From the NCBI GenBank assembly GCA_944385055.1, contig CALWVT010000002.1:1-64000 (forward strand): DNA of 64,000 nucleotides, read 5' to 3'. Made by a program: the position numbers and the translations under genes. The notes under the pieces were generated by a model. It saw nothing but the letters and a program-made list of their open reading frames with translations. It was not told the origin of the DNA and did no database searches. The DNA comes from an uncultured Clostridia bacterium (GTDB lineage: Bacteria; Bacillota; Clostridia; Oscillospirales; Acutalibacteraceae). Shown here in pieces: positions 55,758 through 64,000 of this stretch. The stretch's first letter is position 1. Each line of letters starts with the position of its first letter.

Positions 55758-56405
55758 ATGAAAATCGAGATTGGAAGAGAATTTCCGCAGTATTTTAAGC
55801 CTTCTTATCCAGAAGAATTTGAATTGTTTTCGCATTTTGAAGTAACCGCGGGAATTCCAACGGTTTTATTTGCCATTACCACATGGAAAGAAAACGGAAA
55901 ACCAAATGTTTGTTTTCATTCGTGGAGCTGTTTTCACGGAGATAAAACGGCGTTCTTTGCTGTGATGGGAAATTTATATCAGCATACGCATACTTATGGT
56001 AACATTCAAAGAGAAAAATGTTTTTGTATCAATTTTTTGCCGATCAGCGCTTACGATCAATTGGTAAATACCATTCAATGCAACGATTTGGAAACGGACG
56101 AATTTGCGGTCGGCCATTTTACGCTTTCTCATGCAAAAACGATTCATGCGCCAGTTATTCAGGAAGCGTTTCTCAATATGGAATGTACGTTGAAAGAAAT
56201 ACAGGATTTAAGTGGCGCCGGAATCACAGCAATGGTGATCGGACAAGTGCAGCATATTTCTGTTGAGAAAGAATATGCGCAGGGCTATGAACAACGATAT
56301 GGAAAAGACGGATTTATGATGTTAATCCCGGCACCGCAAGATCTCGTCACAGGTGAACCAAATCCATCTGCAATTGCCAGCGTAGAGATTGAAAAATACG
56401 ATTAA
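55758..56405 (+). CDS. Flavin-reductase-superfamily protein, AT-rich (probable transfer)
   Basis: 215 residues, FMN-binding split barrel (VLFAITTWKENGKPNVCFHSW, REKCFCINFLPISAYDQL). Likely a flavin reductase or flavoredoxin. Base and codon use (many AAA, GAA, TTT, ATT codons) are clearly more AT-rich than in every neighbour, a sign of recent acquisition. Start ATG 55758 with GGGAGG 7 nt upstream. Single gene with a terminator at 56440. Confidence 0.83.
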   Translation: MKIEIGREFPQYFKPSYPEEFELFSHFEVTAGIPTVLFAITTWKENGKPNVCFHSWSCFHGDKTAFFAVMGNLYQHTHTYGNIQREKCFCINFLPISAYDQLVNTIQCNDLETDEFAVGHFTLSHAKTIHAPVIQEAFLNMECTLKEIQDLSGAGITAMVIGQVQHISVEKEYAQGYEQRYGKDGFMMLIPAPQDLVTGEPNPSAIASVEIEKYD

Positions 56406-56439
56406 GAACTTGCAAACACGCGGTCAAAAGAAAATTCAC

Positions 56440-56486
56440 GGGCGCACCGGCCTCGTAAAACGGGCCAGGTGCGCCCCTTTGCTTTC
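56440..56486 (+). terminator. Terminator after the AT-rich flavin reductase gene
   Basis: GGGCGCACC (56440-56448) pairs with GGTGCGCCC (56468-56476), with an inner GGCC/GGCC, then CTTTGCTTT. The T run overlaps the -35 of the ruv promoter. Confidence 0.8.
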
Positions 56487-56507
56487 CCCGCGCCTGTGTG
56501 GTATAAT
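56479..56507 (+). promoter_or_regulatory. Promoter of the ruvC operon
   Basis: TTGCTT (56479-56484), 17 bp, TATAAT (56502-56507). No obvious LexA box seen. Confidence 0.8.
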
Positions 56508-56572
56508 ACAGCAGTATATGTTTATTTTCCGGCGCCCTTTTCGGCAGGGCGCGCCGCGGGAAGGAGGGCCCC

Positions 56573-57094
56573 ATGCGCATTTTAGGAATCGATCCCGGCT
56601 ACGCAATCGTCGGCTGGGGGGTCTTGCGCGCGGAGGGCGGCCGCTTCGTGCCGCTCGCGAGCGGTGCGATCGAGACGCGCGCGGGCGTGCCGTTCGACGC
56701 GCGCTTAGAGCAGATCTACACGCAGATCGGGGAGGTCCTCACCCGCTGGAAGCCGCAGGCCGCCGCCGTCGAGAAGCTCTACTTTTCGAAGAATAAGACG
56801 ACGGCCATCGGCGTCGCCCACGCGCGCGGCGTGCTGCTGCTCGCGTGCCGGCAGGCAAAGTGCCCGATCTACGAGTACACGCCCATGCAGGTCAAACAGG
56901 CCGTCACGGGCTACGGCGGCGCGAAAAAGCCGCAGGTCATGGAGATGACCCGCAGGCTCCTGCATTTAAAGGAAGTCCCGCGCCCGGATGACACGGCCGA
57001 CGCCCTGGCCCTCGCGATTACGCACGCGCAGGCGAGCGCGAGTGTGCTGCGCCGCGAAGCGCTCGGCGTCTACCGCCTGCCGACGCGGTTTTAG
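56573..57094 (+). CDS. ruvC: Holliday junction resolvase RuvC
   Basis: 173 residues. Acidic active site: D7 in GIDPGYAIVGWG, E in AVEKLYFSKN, D pair in RPDDTADALALAI. Dimeric endonuclease that cuts Holliday junctions bound by RuvAB. AAGGAGGG precedes ATG 56573. Confidence 0.96.
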   Translation: MRILGIDPGYAIVGWGVLRAEGGRFVPLASGAIETRAGVPFDARLEQIYTQIGEVLTRWKPQAAAVEKLYFSKNKTTAIGVAHARGVLLLACRQAKCPIYEYTPMQVKQAVTGYGGAKKPQVMEMTRRLLHLKEVPRPDDTADALALAITHAQASASVLRREALGVYRLPTRF

Positions 57095-57147
57095 GCGGCC
57101 TTTCGGGCGGCGCCCGGTTTGAAACGTTTTAGAAAGGGGAGAGCGCG

Positions 57148-57747
57148 GTGTTTTACAGTCTTACCGGAAAACTCATCCATCTCGAGCCGGGCGCGGCGGT
57201 CGTCTCGTGCGCGGGCATCGGCTTTTTGTGCCGCACCACACAGCAGACGCAAAAGGCCCTGCCGCCGCTCGGCGAGGAGGTTACGCTGTTTACGCAGCTC
57301 AATGTCCGCGAGGACGGCGTCGATCTCTACGGCTTTTACAGCCTCGCGGAGCGCAGCTGCTTTAAGCTGTTGACCGCGATTTCCGGCGTCGGCCCGAAGG
57401 TCGGGTTATCGATCCTCTCGGTTTTAACGCCCGAACAGGTCGCCGCCGCCGCCGCGACGGGCGACAGCAAGGCGTTTACGCGCGCAAATGGCGTCGGCCC
57501 GAAGCTCGGCTCGCGCATCGTCTTGGAAATGAAGGATAAGGTAAAGTCCCTCCAAAAAGAGAGCGGCGGCCTGCCCGTCCCTGCCGGTGTCCCGAGCGCT
57601 GCGGGCAACGCCGAGGCCGCCGTCAATGCGTTGACGGTATTGGGCTATTCGACAACCGAGGCCGCCTCGGCCGTCGCGCGGCTCGACAGTTCCCTGCCCG
57701 TCGAGGAACTCATCCGCGGGGCATTAAAATTCTTCGGCTCCCAATAA
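57148..57747 (+). CDS. ruvA: Holliday junction branch-migration protein RuvA
   Basis: 199 residues: N-terminal OB fold, two helix-hairpin-helix motifs (ISGVGPKVGLSIL and ANGVGPKLGSRIVLEM), and a C-terminal RuvB-binding domain (ALTVLGYSTTEAASAV). Start GTG 57148 with AAAGGGGAG upstream. Binds junction DNA as a tetramer and loads RuvB. Confidence 0.96.
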   Translation: MFYSLTGKLIHLEPGAAVVSCAGIGFLCRTTQQTQKALPPLGEEVTLFTQLNVREDGVDLYGFYSLAERSCFKLLTAISGVGPKVGLSILSVLTPEQVAAAAATGDSKAFTRANGVGPKLGSRIVLEMKDKVKSLQKESGGLPVPAGVPSAAGNAEAAVNALTVLGYSTTEAASAVARLDSSLPVEELIRGALKFFGSQ

Positions 57748-57796
57748 AGGAACCCTGGAATCGAAGATTCAATCAAAATGAAAGGAGGCGCGTGCG

Positions 57797-58345
57797 ATGC
57801 CGCTTGCCCTTTATGCGTTGACAGAATCGATGGAGCCGGCGTTTCGCGATTGGCAAAAGGCGTGGGGAAAAGAACCGATCGTCCCGTCCGGCTGCTTTTT
57901 AGAAGACGGCGAGCCGTTTGAAGCGTGGCTTTCGAAACGGCGCGCGCTCGAGGACCCCGTCTTCGCCGCTTCTCGAGGCTGGTCGCCGGGGAAGGACTTC
58001 TGCCTGATGGAAAACCCGGCGGGCCCGATTCTTGCGATGTCAAACCTGCGCACGGTCTTGACGCCCTCTTTATTGGAATTCGGCGGCCACATCGCCTACG
58101 GCACGCGGCCGGATTTTAGGCGCCGGGGTTTGGCCGCGCAGTGCCTATCCCTGACGCTTGAAAAGGCAAAAGAGGCCGGCCTTCGCCATGTTTTAATCAC
58201 GTGCAGCCGGGAAAATCTTGCGAGCGCGCGCACGATTTTAAAGTGCGGCGGCACGCTCGACGACGAGGTCCCGCGCGCGGGCGGCGGGGTCACCCAGCGG
58301 TACTGGATTTCTTTATACGATACGGCCGTTTCATTTTTTAAATAA
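57797..58345 (+). CDS. GNAT-family N-acetyltransferase inserted between ruvA and ruvB
   Basis: 182 residues, acetyl-CoA loop around RPDFRRRGLAAQCLSL and a following helix, ending in an ordinary GNAT strand pattern. Substrate unknown. Preceded by AAAGGAGG; 49 bp after ruvA and 36 bp before ruvB on the same strand, so it sits inside the ruv operon. Confidence 0.85.
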   Translation: MPLALYALTESMEPAFRDWQKAWGKEPIVPSGCFLEDGEPFEAWLSKRRALEDPVFAASRGWSPGKDFCLMENPAGPILAMSNLRTVLTPSLLEFGGHIAYGTRPDFRRRGLAAQCLSLTLEKAKEAGLRHVLITCSRENLASARTILKCGGTLDDEVPRAGGGVTQRYWISLYDTAVSFFK

Positions 58346-58381
58346 TTCCCACCTATCCAATGCAGAAAGGAGGCGCGTGCG

Positions 58382-59443
58382 ATGCCGGAATATACCGAGG
58401 AAGATTTTGACCTCGAAACCCGCATGGTCGCCCCGGAATATACGCCCGACGACGCGGAGGTCGAAAACCCGCTGCGCCCGAAACAGCTTTCCGACTACAT
58501 CGGCCAGGAAAAAGTCAAGGAGAATATGTCGGTCTATATCCGGGCGGCCTTAAAGCGGCAGGAGACGCTCGACCACGTGCTGCTCTATGGGCCGCCGGGG
58601 CTCGGCAAGACGACGCTCGCGGGCATTATTGCGAATGAATTAGGCGTCCATCTGCGCATCACATCCGGCCCGGCCATCGAGCGCCCCGGCGACCTCGCGG
58701 CCATTTTGACGAACCTAAACCCCGGCGACGTTTTGTTTATCGATGAGGTCCACCGCCTGCCGCGCACGGTCGAGGAAATCCTCTACCCCGCGATGGAGGA
58801 CTTTTCGCTCGATATCATCACGGGCAAAGGCCAGATGGCCGCAAGCTACCATCTGCCGCTGCCGCATTTTACGCTCGTCGGCGCGACGACGCGCGCGGGC
58901 CAGCTTTCCGCGCCGCTGCGCGACCGCTTCGGCATCGTCGAGCGGTTAGAGCTCTACGCGCCGCGCGACCTCGCCCGCATCGTCACGCGCTCGGCGGGCA
59001 TCCTCGGCGTCGAGATTAGTGCGGAAGGCGCGCTCGAAATCGCGAGCCGCAGCCGCGGCACGCCCCGCATCGCGAACCGCATGTTAAAGCGCGTGCGCGA
59101 CTTCGCGCAGGTCGCAAGCGACGGCAAGATTACGTACGAGGCCGCGAAAAAGGCGCTCGACCGCATGGAGGTCGATGAACTCGGCCTCGACGCGAACGAC
59201 CGCCGGATGCTTCTGACGATGATCCGCTACTATAACGGCGGCCCCGTCGGCCTGGAGACGTTGGCCGCGGCCATCGGGGAGGAGGCCGTCACGCTCGAGG
59301 ACGTCTACGAGCCGTACCTGATGCAGATCGGGTTTTTGCAGCGCACGCCGCGCGGCCGCGTTGCCACAAAGGCGGCTTACCTCCATTTGGATGTCCCGTA
59401 CCCCGAGCCGCAGGCGGACCCGCAGCAGCAGACGCTCTTCTAA
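58382..59443 (+). CDS. ruvB: Holliday junction helicase RuvB
   Basis: 353 residues, AAA+ ATPase: Walker [13 protein letters not shown], Walker [12 protein letters not shown], sensor GATTRAG, arginine finger region [15 protein letters not shown]-terminal winged helix. Hexameric motor that drives branch migration with RuvA. AAAGGAGG precedes ATG 58382. Confidence 0.97.
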   Translation: MPEYTEEDFDLETRMVAPEYTPDDAEVENPLRPKQLSDYIGQEKVKENMSVYIRAALKRQETLDHVLLYGPPGLGKTTLAGIIANELGVHLRITSGPAIERPGDLAAILTNLNPGDVLFIDEVHRLPRTVEEILYPAMEDFSLDIITGKGQMAASYHLPLPHFTLVGATTRAGQLSAPLRDRFGIVERLELYAPRDLARIVTRSAGILGVEISAEGALEIASRSRGTPRIANRMLKRVRDFAQVASDGKITYEAAKKALDRMEVDELGLDANDRRMLLTMIRYYNGGPVGLETLAAAIGEEAVTLEDVYEPYLMQIGFLQRTPRGRVATKAAYLHLDVPYPEPQADPQQQTLF

Positions 59444-59468
59444 AGGAGTTATGAAAGGAGGGGGGCTT

Positions 59469-60098
59469 TTGCGCATCCCTACGAAAGCCCAGGCGCTCGC
59501 CCTTTTGGAGGAGGGCGGGCGGAAAAATCCCGGCCCCTGGGTGCGGCACTGCCGCTACGCGGGAAAGGCCGCGCAGGCGATCGCTGCGAAAACAAAGACG
59601 CTCGACCCCGAGGCCGCCTGTATCTTGGGCCTTCTGCACGACATCGGCCGGCGCTTCGGCGTGACCGGCAGCCGCCATATCTACGACGGCTGGGCCTTCG
59701 CAAAGGAACACGGCTGGGACGACCTCGCCCGCGTCTGCTTGACGCACTCGTTTCCGCTGCAGGATATCGAGGCGTGCTCCGGCAGCTGGGACGTCGGCGG
59801 CGTCGACGGCAGCAAAAAGTATCAGAAAACCGCTGCCCTTTTAAAGGAAGTCACTTACGACGACTACGACCGCCTCTTGCAGCTTTGCGACGCGCTCGCG
59901 CTGCCGGAAGGCTTTAGCCTCCTCGAACAGCGCTGGGTCGATGTCGTGCTGCGCTACGGTGTCAATCCGCTTTTGCCAAAAAAGTGGGCGGCGACGTACG
60001 AAATCAAGCACCGCTTCGAAGCGCTGTGCGGCGTCGAAGACCTCTACTGCCTTCTCCCTGGGATCGTCCAGCGGACGTTCCCCTGGATTTCTGCATAA
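59469..60098 (+). CDS. HD-domain phosphohydrolase
   Basis: 209 residues. HD signature HCRYAGKAAQ, LGLLHDIGRRFG, and later THSFPLQ and CDALALPEG. Metal-dependent phosphohydrolase; substrate possibly a nucleotide. Start is TTG 59469, with AAAGGAGG 7 nt upstream; the ATG at 59451 would overlap the ribosome site. Follows ruvB after 25 bp. Confidence 0.82.
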   Translation: MRIPTKAQALALLEEGGRKNPGPWVRHCRYAGKAAQAIAAKTKTLDPEAACILGLLHDIGRRFGVTGSRHIYDGWAFAKEHGWDDLARVCLTHSFPLQDIEACSGSWDVGGVDGSKKYQKTAALLKEVTYDDYDRLLQLCDALALPEGFSLLEQRWVDVVLRYGVNPLLPKKWAATYEIKHRFEALCGVEDLYCLLPGIVQRTFPWISA

Positions 60099-60110
60099 AC
60101 TAGAATTCAA

Positions 60111-60139
60111 TTGACAAATGACAAATTTTATTTTACGAA
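60111..60139 (+). promoter_or_regulatory. Possible weak promoter before glmM
   Basis: Perfect -35 TTGACA (60111-60116) but only TACGAA at the 17 bp -10 position (60134-60139). Confidence 0.35.
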
Positions 60140-60155
60140 ACGGAGTTGAACGAAA

Positions 60156-61505
60156 ATGGGAAGACTCTTTGGAACAGACGGTGTCCGCGGGGTTGCGAAC
60201 AGCGAATTGACGTGTGAGCTCGCAATGCAGATCGGCCGCGCCGCCGCGATGGTGCTCACCGATTCGAACCACCGCCATCCAAAAATTTTAATCGGCAAGG
60301 ACACGCGCCTTTCCTCCGACATGCTCGAGTGTGCGCTGGCAGCTGGCCTTTGCAGCGTCGGCGCGAATGTCGTGCGCCTCGGCGTTGTGCCGACACCGGC
60401 CGTCGCATTTCTCGTCGGCAAGTACAAGGCCGACGCCGGCGTCATGCTAACCGCGAGCCATAACCCCTGCGAGTTTAACGGCATCAAAATCTTTTCTGGC
60501 GACGGTTACAAGCTCCCCGACGCGCTCGAGGAGCAGATCGAGGCGATTGTCCTCGACAAAAAGCTGACCCCGCCCACGCCCACGGGCGGCGACGTCGGCT
60601 CCGTCACGACCGCGCCGAATGTCGTGCGCGACTACGTCGACCACATTAAGAGCACCGTCCCGTTCGCGCTGACCGGCATGAAGATCGCGATCGATTGCGC
60701 GAACGGCTCGGCTTCCCGCACAGCGGAGACGCTCTTTACGGAGCTCGGCGCCGAGTGCCACATGCTCTCGAATCACCCCGACGGCGTCAACGTCAACGAC
60801 AACTGCGGCTCGACCCACATGGAGCCTTTGATGGCCTACGTCAAGGAAAACCACCTCGACGCGGGCGTCGCGTTCGACGGCGACGCGGACCGCTGCCTTG
60901 CGGTCGACGACAAGGGCAACCTCGTCGACGGCGACTTCGTGATGGCCATCTGCGCGGCGGATATGAAGTCGCGCGGCAAGCTCGAAAAGAATACGGTCGT
61001 CGGTACGATCATGACGAATCTGGGCTTTATCCGCTTCTGCGAGGAGGCGGGCCTCCACTTCGAGGCGACGAAGGTCGGTGACCGCTACGTGCTCGAGGAG
61101 ATGCAGCTTGAAGGCTACAATTTTGGCGGCGAACAGTCCGGCCATGTAATTTTTCTTGACTTCGCGACGACCGGCGACGGCCAACTGACGGCTGCGCAGC
61201 TTTTGTCGCTCGTCAAGCGCCGCGAAACGAAGCTCTCGAACCTCGCTGTGCTCATGAAGCGCTACCCGCAGGTGCTCGTCAACGTCGAGGTTGCGCCGGA
61301 AGGCAAACTGCGCTTCTATACAGACGACGCAGTCAAGGCTGCAATCGAAGACGCGAAAAAGCAGCTCGGCAAGGACGGCCGCATCATCGTGCGCCCCTCC
61401 GGTACAGAGCCGCTGCTGCGCGTCATGGTAGAAGGCTCCGACCACGATGCGATCGCCGCGCTCGCAAACAAAGTCGCCGACGTGCTGCGGGAGCGTTTGA
61501 CCTGA
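60156..61505 (+). CDS. glmM: Phosphoglucosamine mutase
   Basis: 449 residues. Active-site serine loop TASHNPCEFNGIK, metal loop DGDADRCLAVD, sugar-binding GGEQSGH and phosphate loop RPSGTEPLLRVM. Converts glucosamine-6-phosphate to glucosamine-1-phosphate for UDP-GlcNAc and cell-wall synthesis. The methyltransferase start overlaps its stop (TGATG). Confidence 0.97.
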   Translation: MGRLFGTDGVRGVANSELTCELAMQIGRAAAMVLTDSNHRHPKILIGKDTRLSSDMLECALAAGLCSVGANVVRLGVVPTPAVAFLVGKYKADAGVMLTASHNPCEFNGIKIFSGDGYKLPDALEEQIEAIVLDKKLTPPTPTGGDVGSVTTAPNVVRDYVDHIKSTVPFALTGMKIAIDCANGSASRTAETLFTELGAECHMLSNHPDGVNVNDNCGSTHMEPLMAYVKENHLDAGVAFDGDADRCLAVDDKGNLVDGDFVMAICAADMKSRGKLEKNTVVGTIMTNLGFIRFCEEAGLHFEATKVGDRYVLEEMQLEGYNFGGEQSGHVIFLDFATTGDGQLTAAQLLSLVKRRETKLSNLAVLMKRYPQVLVNVEVAPEGKLRFYTDDAVKAAIEDAKKQLGKDGRIIVRPSGTEPLLRVMVEGSDHDAIAALANKVADVLRERLT

Positions 61506-62377
61506 TGCGCACCGCAGATTGGCGGGATTACGCGCTTTTAGACGCCTCCTCCGGCGAGCGCCTCGAGCGCTGGGGCGATATCCTCTTAATCCGCCCGGAC
61601 CCGCAGATTATCTGGGAGACCCCGCGCCGCGACCCGCGCTGGGGGCAGGCGCACGCGCGCTACGTGCGCTCGAAGTCCGGCGGCGGCCATTGGGAGCAGT
61701 TTCAAAAGCTCCCGCCGGTCTGGGAAATCTCGTGGCAGGGGCTTACGTTCCGCTTAAAGGCGATGGGCTTTAAGCACACGGGCCTTTTCCCCGAGCAGGC
61801 CGTCAACTGGCAGTTCGCGATGGAGAAAATCGCCGCGCGCAAAGCGCAGACGGGGCAGGCGCCGAAGGTCTTAAACCTATTCGGCTATACGGGCGCCGCG
61901 ACCCTCGCGTGCCTGAAAGCCGGGGCCGAGGTCTGCCACGTCGACGCGAGCCGCGGCATGGTCCAGTGGGCCAAGGAAAACGCGCAGAAAAGCGGCCTCT
62001 CGGACCGCCCCGTGCGCTGGCTCGTCGATGACTGCGGGAAATTTGTCAAGCGCGAGCAGCGCCGCGGCCACGTGTACGACGCGTTGATTATGGACCCGCC
62101 GTCGTATGGCCGCGGGCCGGGCGGCGAGGTCTGGAAGCTCGAAGAGCAGCTCTATCCGCTTTTAGAAACGTGCCTGCCCATTTTAAGCGAGCGCCCGCTT
62201 TTCTTCCTTTTAAACTCCTACACGACGGGCCTTTCCCCGGCGGTGATGGCCTATCTTTTGGAAACCGTCCTAAAGCAGCGCTGGGACGTTTCGGTCACGG
62301 CCGACGAAATCGGCCTGCCGGTCGAAAGCTCCGGCCTTTCGCTGCCGTGCGGGAGTACCGCCATCGCTGAATTTTAA
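61505..62377 (+). CDS. Class I SAM-dependent methyltransferase, RlmI/RlmK-like
   Basis: 290 residues. SAM motif [19 protein letters not shown] and DxPP-type motif [13 protein letters not shown], as in rRNA m5C/m2G methyltransferases of the RlmI-RlmKL group, but without a PUA domain. Likely modifies 23S rRNA; target unknown. Coupled to glmM by a 1 bp overlap. Confidence 0.84.
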   Translation: MRTADWRDYALLDASSGERLERWGDILLIRPDPQIIWETPRRDPRWGQAHARYVRSKSGGGHWEQFQKLPPVWEISWQGLTFRLKAMGFKHTGLFPEQAVNWQFAMEKIAARKAQTGQAPKVLNLFGYTGAATLACLKAGAEVCHVDASRGMVQWAKENAQKSGLSDRPVRWLVDDCGKFVKREQRRGHVYDALIMDPPSYGRGPGGEVWKLEEQLYPLLETCLPILSERPLFFLLNSYTTGLSPAVMAYLLETVLKQRWDVSVTADEIGLPVESSGLSLPCGSTAIAEF

Positions 62378-62457
62378 AGAGTTACAGTCCCACGAATCCC
62401 TTCGAGATCCTGCGCGGGCAGGCTTTGCCGCGCGACGCAGAAAAAAGGAGATGCCAT

Positions 62458-63330
62458 ATGGATTTTATCAACGCACAGGACGTTTGGTTTACGTACGCGG
62501 AGCCGGACGAAGAGGCGCCCGATGCCCCGCTGCCGCAGGTGTTAAAGGGCGTGTCCCTTTCGATTCAGAAAGGCGAGTTCGTCGCCTTGTTGGGCCACAA
62601 CGGCTCCGGCAAAAGCACGATGGCCAAGATGTTTAACGCGATGCTCACCCCGACTGCCGGCCGCGTCCTCGTCGACGGCATGGACACGAAGGACCCCGCC
62701 CACACGCTCGACATCCGCCGGCGCGTCGGCATGGTCCAGCAAAACCCCGACAACCAGCTCGTCGCCTCCATCGTCGAGGAGGACGTCGCGTTCGGCCCGG
62801 AAAACCTCGGCGTCGAGCCCGCCGAAATCCGCCGCCGCGTCGATGAGGCGCTCAAGACCGTCGATATGTACGACTACCGCACCGCGGCGCCGTATAAGCT
62901 CTCCGGCGGCCAGAAACAGCGCGTCGCGATCGCCGGCATCCTCGCGATGCAGACCGAATGCATCGTGCTCGACGAGCCCACTGCGATGCTCGACCCGCGC
63001 GGCCGCAAGGAAGTCATGGACACGATCCACCGCCTAAATGAGCAGAAGGGCATCACGATCGTCTTAATCACGCACTATATGGAGGAGGCCGTCACGGCCG
63101 GCCGCGTCGTCGTGCTCGACAGCGGGAAACTTTTGACCGAAGGCCCCCCGCGCGAGGTCTTCTCGCACGTCGAGCTGTTAAAGCAGCATAAGCTCGATGT
63201 CCCGCAGGCGACGGAGCTGCTGTTCCGCCTGCGCGGCGCCGGCTGCCCGCTGCCGCAGACCGCTTTGACGGTCGAGGAGTGCATCAGCGCCCTCGAACCG
63301 CTTCTGGCCGAAAGGAGTGCGAGACGATGA
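62458..63330 (+). CDS. ecfA1: ECF transporter ATPase EcfA1
   Basis: 290 residues, ABC ATPase: Walker A G46-H-N-G-S-G-K-S53, Q loop in VQQNPDNQL, signature [11 protein letters not shown], Walker [12 protein letters not shown], switch histidine ITHYMEEAV. With EcfA2 and EcfT it powers vitamin or cobalt/nickel uptake through exchangeable S components. Start ATG 62458 with AAAAGGAG 7 nt upstream. Overlaps ecfA2 (ATGA). Confidence 0.93.
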   Translation: MDFINAQDVWFTYAEPDEEAPDAPLPQVLKGVSLSIQKGEFVALLGHNGSGKSTMAKMFNAMLTPTAGRVLVDGMDTKDPAHTLDIRRRVGMVQQNPDNQLVASIVEEDVAFGPENLGVEPAEIRRRVDEALKTVDMYDYRTAAPYKLSGGQKQRVAIAGILAMQTECIVLDEPTAMLDPRGRKEVMDTIHRLNEQKGITIVLITHYMEEAVTAGRVVVLDSGKLLTEGPPREVFSHVELLKQHKLDVPQATELLFRLRGAGCPLPQTALTVEECISALEPLLAERSARR

Positions 63331-64000
63331 CCCCGCTTTTGGAAACGAAAAATGTCACGTGCGTCTACAGCCCCCACACGCCGTTTGAAAAGCGCGCGGT
63401 CGATTCCGTCAGTATCAAAATCGAGAAAGGCGATTTTATCGGCGTGATCGGCCACACGGGCTCGGGCAAGAGCACGTTAATCCAGATGTTAAACGGCCTC
63501 ATCCGCCCGACCTCGGGCCAGGTCCTTTTAAACGGCCGCGACATCTGGGAAAACCCCAAAAAAATCCGTGCCGTCCGCTTTAAGGTCGGCATGGTCTTCC
63601 AATACCCCGAAGACCAGCTCTTTGAGGAGACCGTTTTGAAGGATATCATGTTCGGCCCCCGCAACATGGGCCTGCCCGACGAGGAGATCGAGCGCCGCGC
63701 GCGCGACGCCGCCCATTTTGTCGGGCTGCCCGACGAGCTTTTGGAGCGCAGCCCGTTTGAGCTCTCCGGCGGCGAAAAGCGCCGCGCCGCGATTGCGGGC
63801 GTCATCGCGATGGACCCGGACGTGCTGATTTTAGACGAGCCCGCGGCGGGCCTCGACCCGGCCGGCCGCGATGTGCTTTTAAGCTCCATTACGAGCTACC
63901 ACCGCACGCGCGGCAACACGGTGCTCTTCGTCTCCCACAGCATGGAGGACGTCGCGCGCGTCGCCGACCGCGTCCTCGTGATGAACGACGCGCACGTTGA
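63327..64000 (+). CDS. ecfA2: ECF transporter ATPase EcfA2, cut by the window end
   Basis: At least 224 residues, no stop before 64000. Walker [23 protein letters not shown], signature [13 protein letters not shown], Walker [12 protein letters not shown], switch [12 protein letters not shown] 63327 overlaps the ecfA1 stop. EcfT is expected next, outside the window. Confidence 0.93.
   Translation, partial: MTPLLETKNVTCVYSPHTPFEKRAVDSVSIKIEKGDFIGVIGHTGSGKSTLIQMLNGLIRPTSGQVLLNGRDIWENPKKIRAVRFKVGMVFQYPEDQLFEETVLKDIMFGPRNMGLPDEEIERRARDAAHFVGLPDELLERSPFELSGGEKRRAAIAGVIAMDPDVLILDEPAAGLDPAGRDVLLSSITSYHRTRGNTVLFVSHSMEDVARVADRVLVMNDAHV

Overview
The window is a 64 kb stretch of a GC-rich (roughly 60 % by eye) Firmicutes chromosome, most likely a class Clostridia member of the Oscillospiraceae/Ruminococcaceae type. 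The evidence is strong AAAGGAGG ribosome sites with GTG/TTG starts, a Veg protein, ECF-transporter ATPases, an FHA-FtsW/PBP pair, split ThrE exporters, and DUF6320 and DUF5131 proteins. No rRNA, tRNA, CRISPR array, phage or transposase gene was recognised. The taxonomic call is inference.

Layout. 0-7.2 kb: an FHA-domain FtsW/RodA protein with its class B PBP; on the other strand a FUSC-like membrane protein, a HAD phosphatase and a hexapeptide-repeat protein; then rlmD. 7.3-12.1 kb: flavin reductase, the large membrane protein YfhO, a gene-poor 700 bp stretch with a (CTTTT)n tract and a phased DnaA-box-like cluster, and a DUF308 protein. 12.1-15.2 kb: a minus-strand operon of esterase, stand-alone amino-acid adenylation enzyme, GNAT and an internally deleted MATE transporter. 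15.4-22.6 kb: a five-gene plus-strand operon matching the antiphage system Shango (TerB protein, BrxD-like ATPase, DEAH helicase), followed by overlapping HxlR and DUF5131 genes. The TerB protein carries a long minisatellite-encoded linker. 22.6-27.4 kb: nitrilase, SLC13-type permease, Veg, EFR1 ferredoxin and Rrf2 regulator, and an unknown secreted protein. 27.5-29.7 kb: a cluster of orphan antitoxin-like genes, an XRE regulator and a SLOG protein.

29.8-44 kb is a carbohydrate region: a GH31 glycosidase behind a LacI-type operator, a sugar ABC importer operon (binding protein and two permeases) extended by a truncated adaptor and a MacB-like permease, the uronate pathway genes uxuB-eda-uxaC, a LacI regulator, and a non-coding 690 bp element with 65 bp terminal inverted repeats. 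The pathway encoded here is glucuronate to fructuronate (UxaC), to mannonate (UxuB), and KDPG cleavage (Eda). Mannonate dehydratase and KDG kinase are not in the window.

44-56.4 kb: DEAD-box helicase, an alpha/beta hydrolase with an acyltransferase and DUF6320 protein, the two ThrE halves, a complete RelB-YoeB toxin-antitoxin pair, polyphosphate:AMP phosphotransferase, a TetR regulon (DUF362 plus tetR, with two visible operators), an MFS transporter and an AT-rich flavin reductase that looks horizontally acquired. 56.5-64 kb is core genome: ruvC-ruvA-(GNAT)-ruvB, HD hydrolase, glmM, an rRNA-methyltransferase-like gene, and ecfA1-ecfA2, the last cut by the window end.
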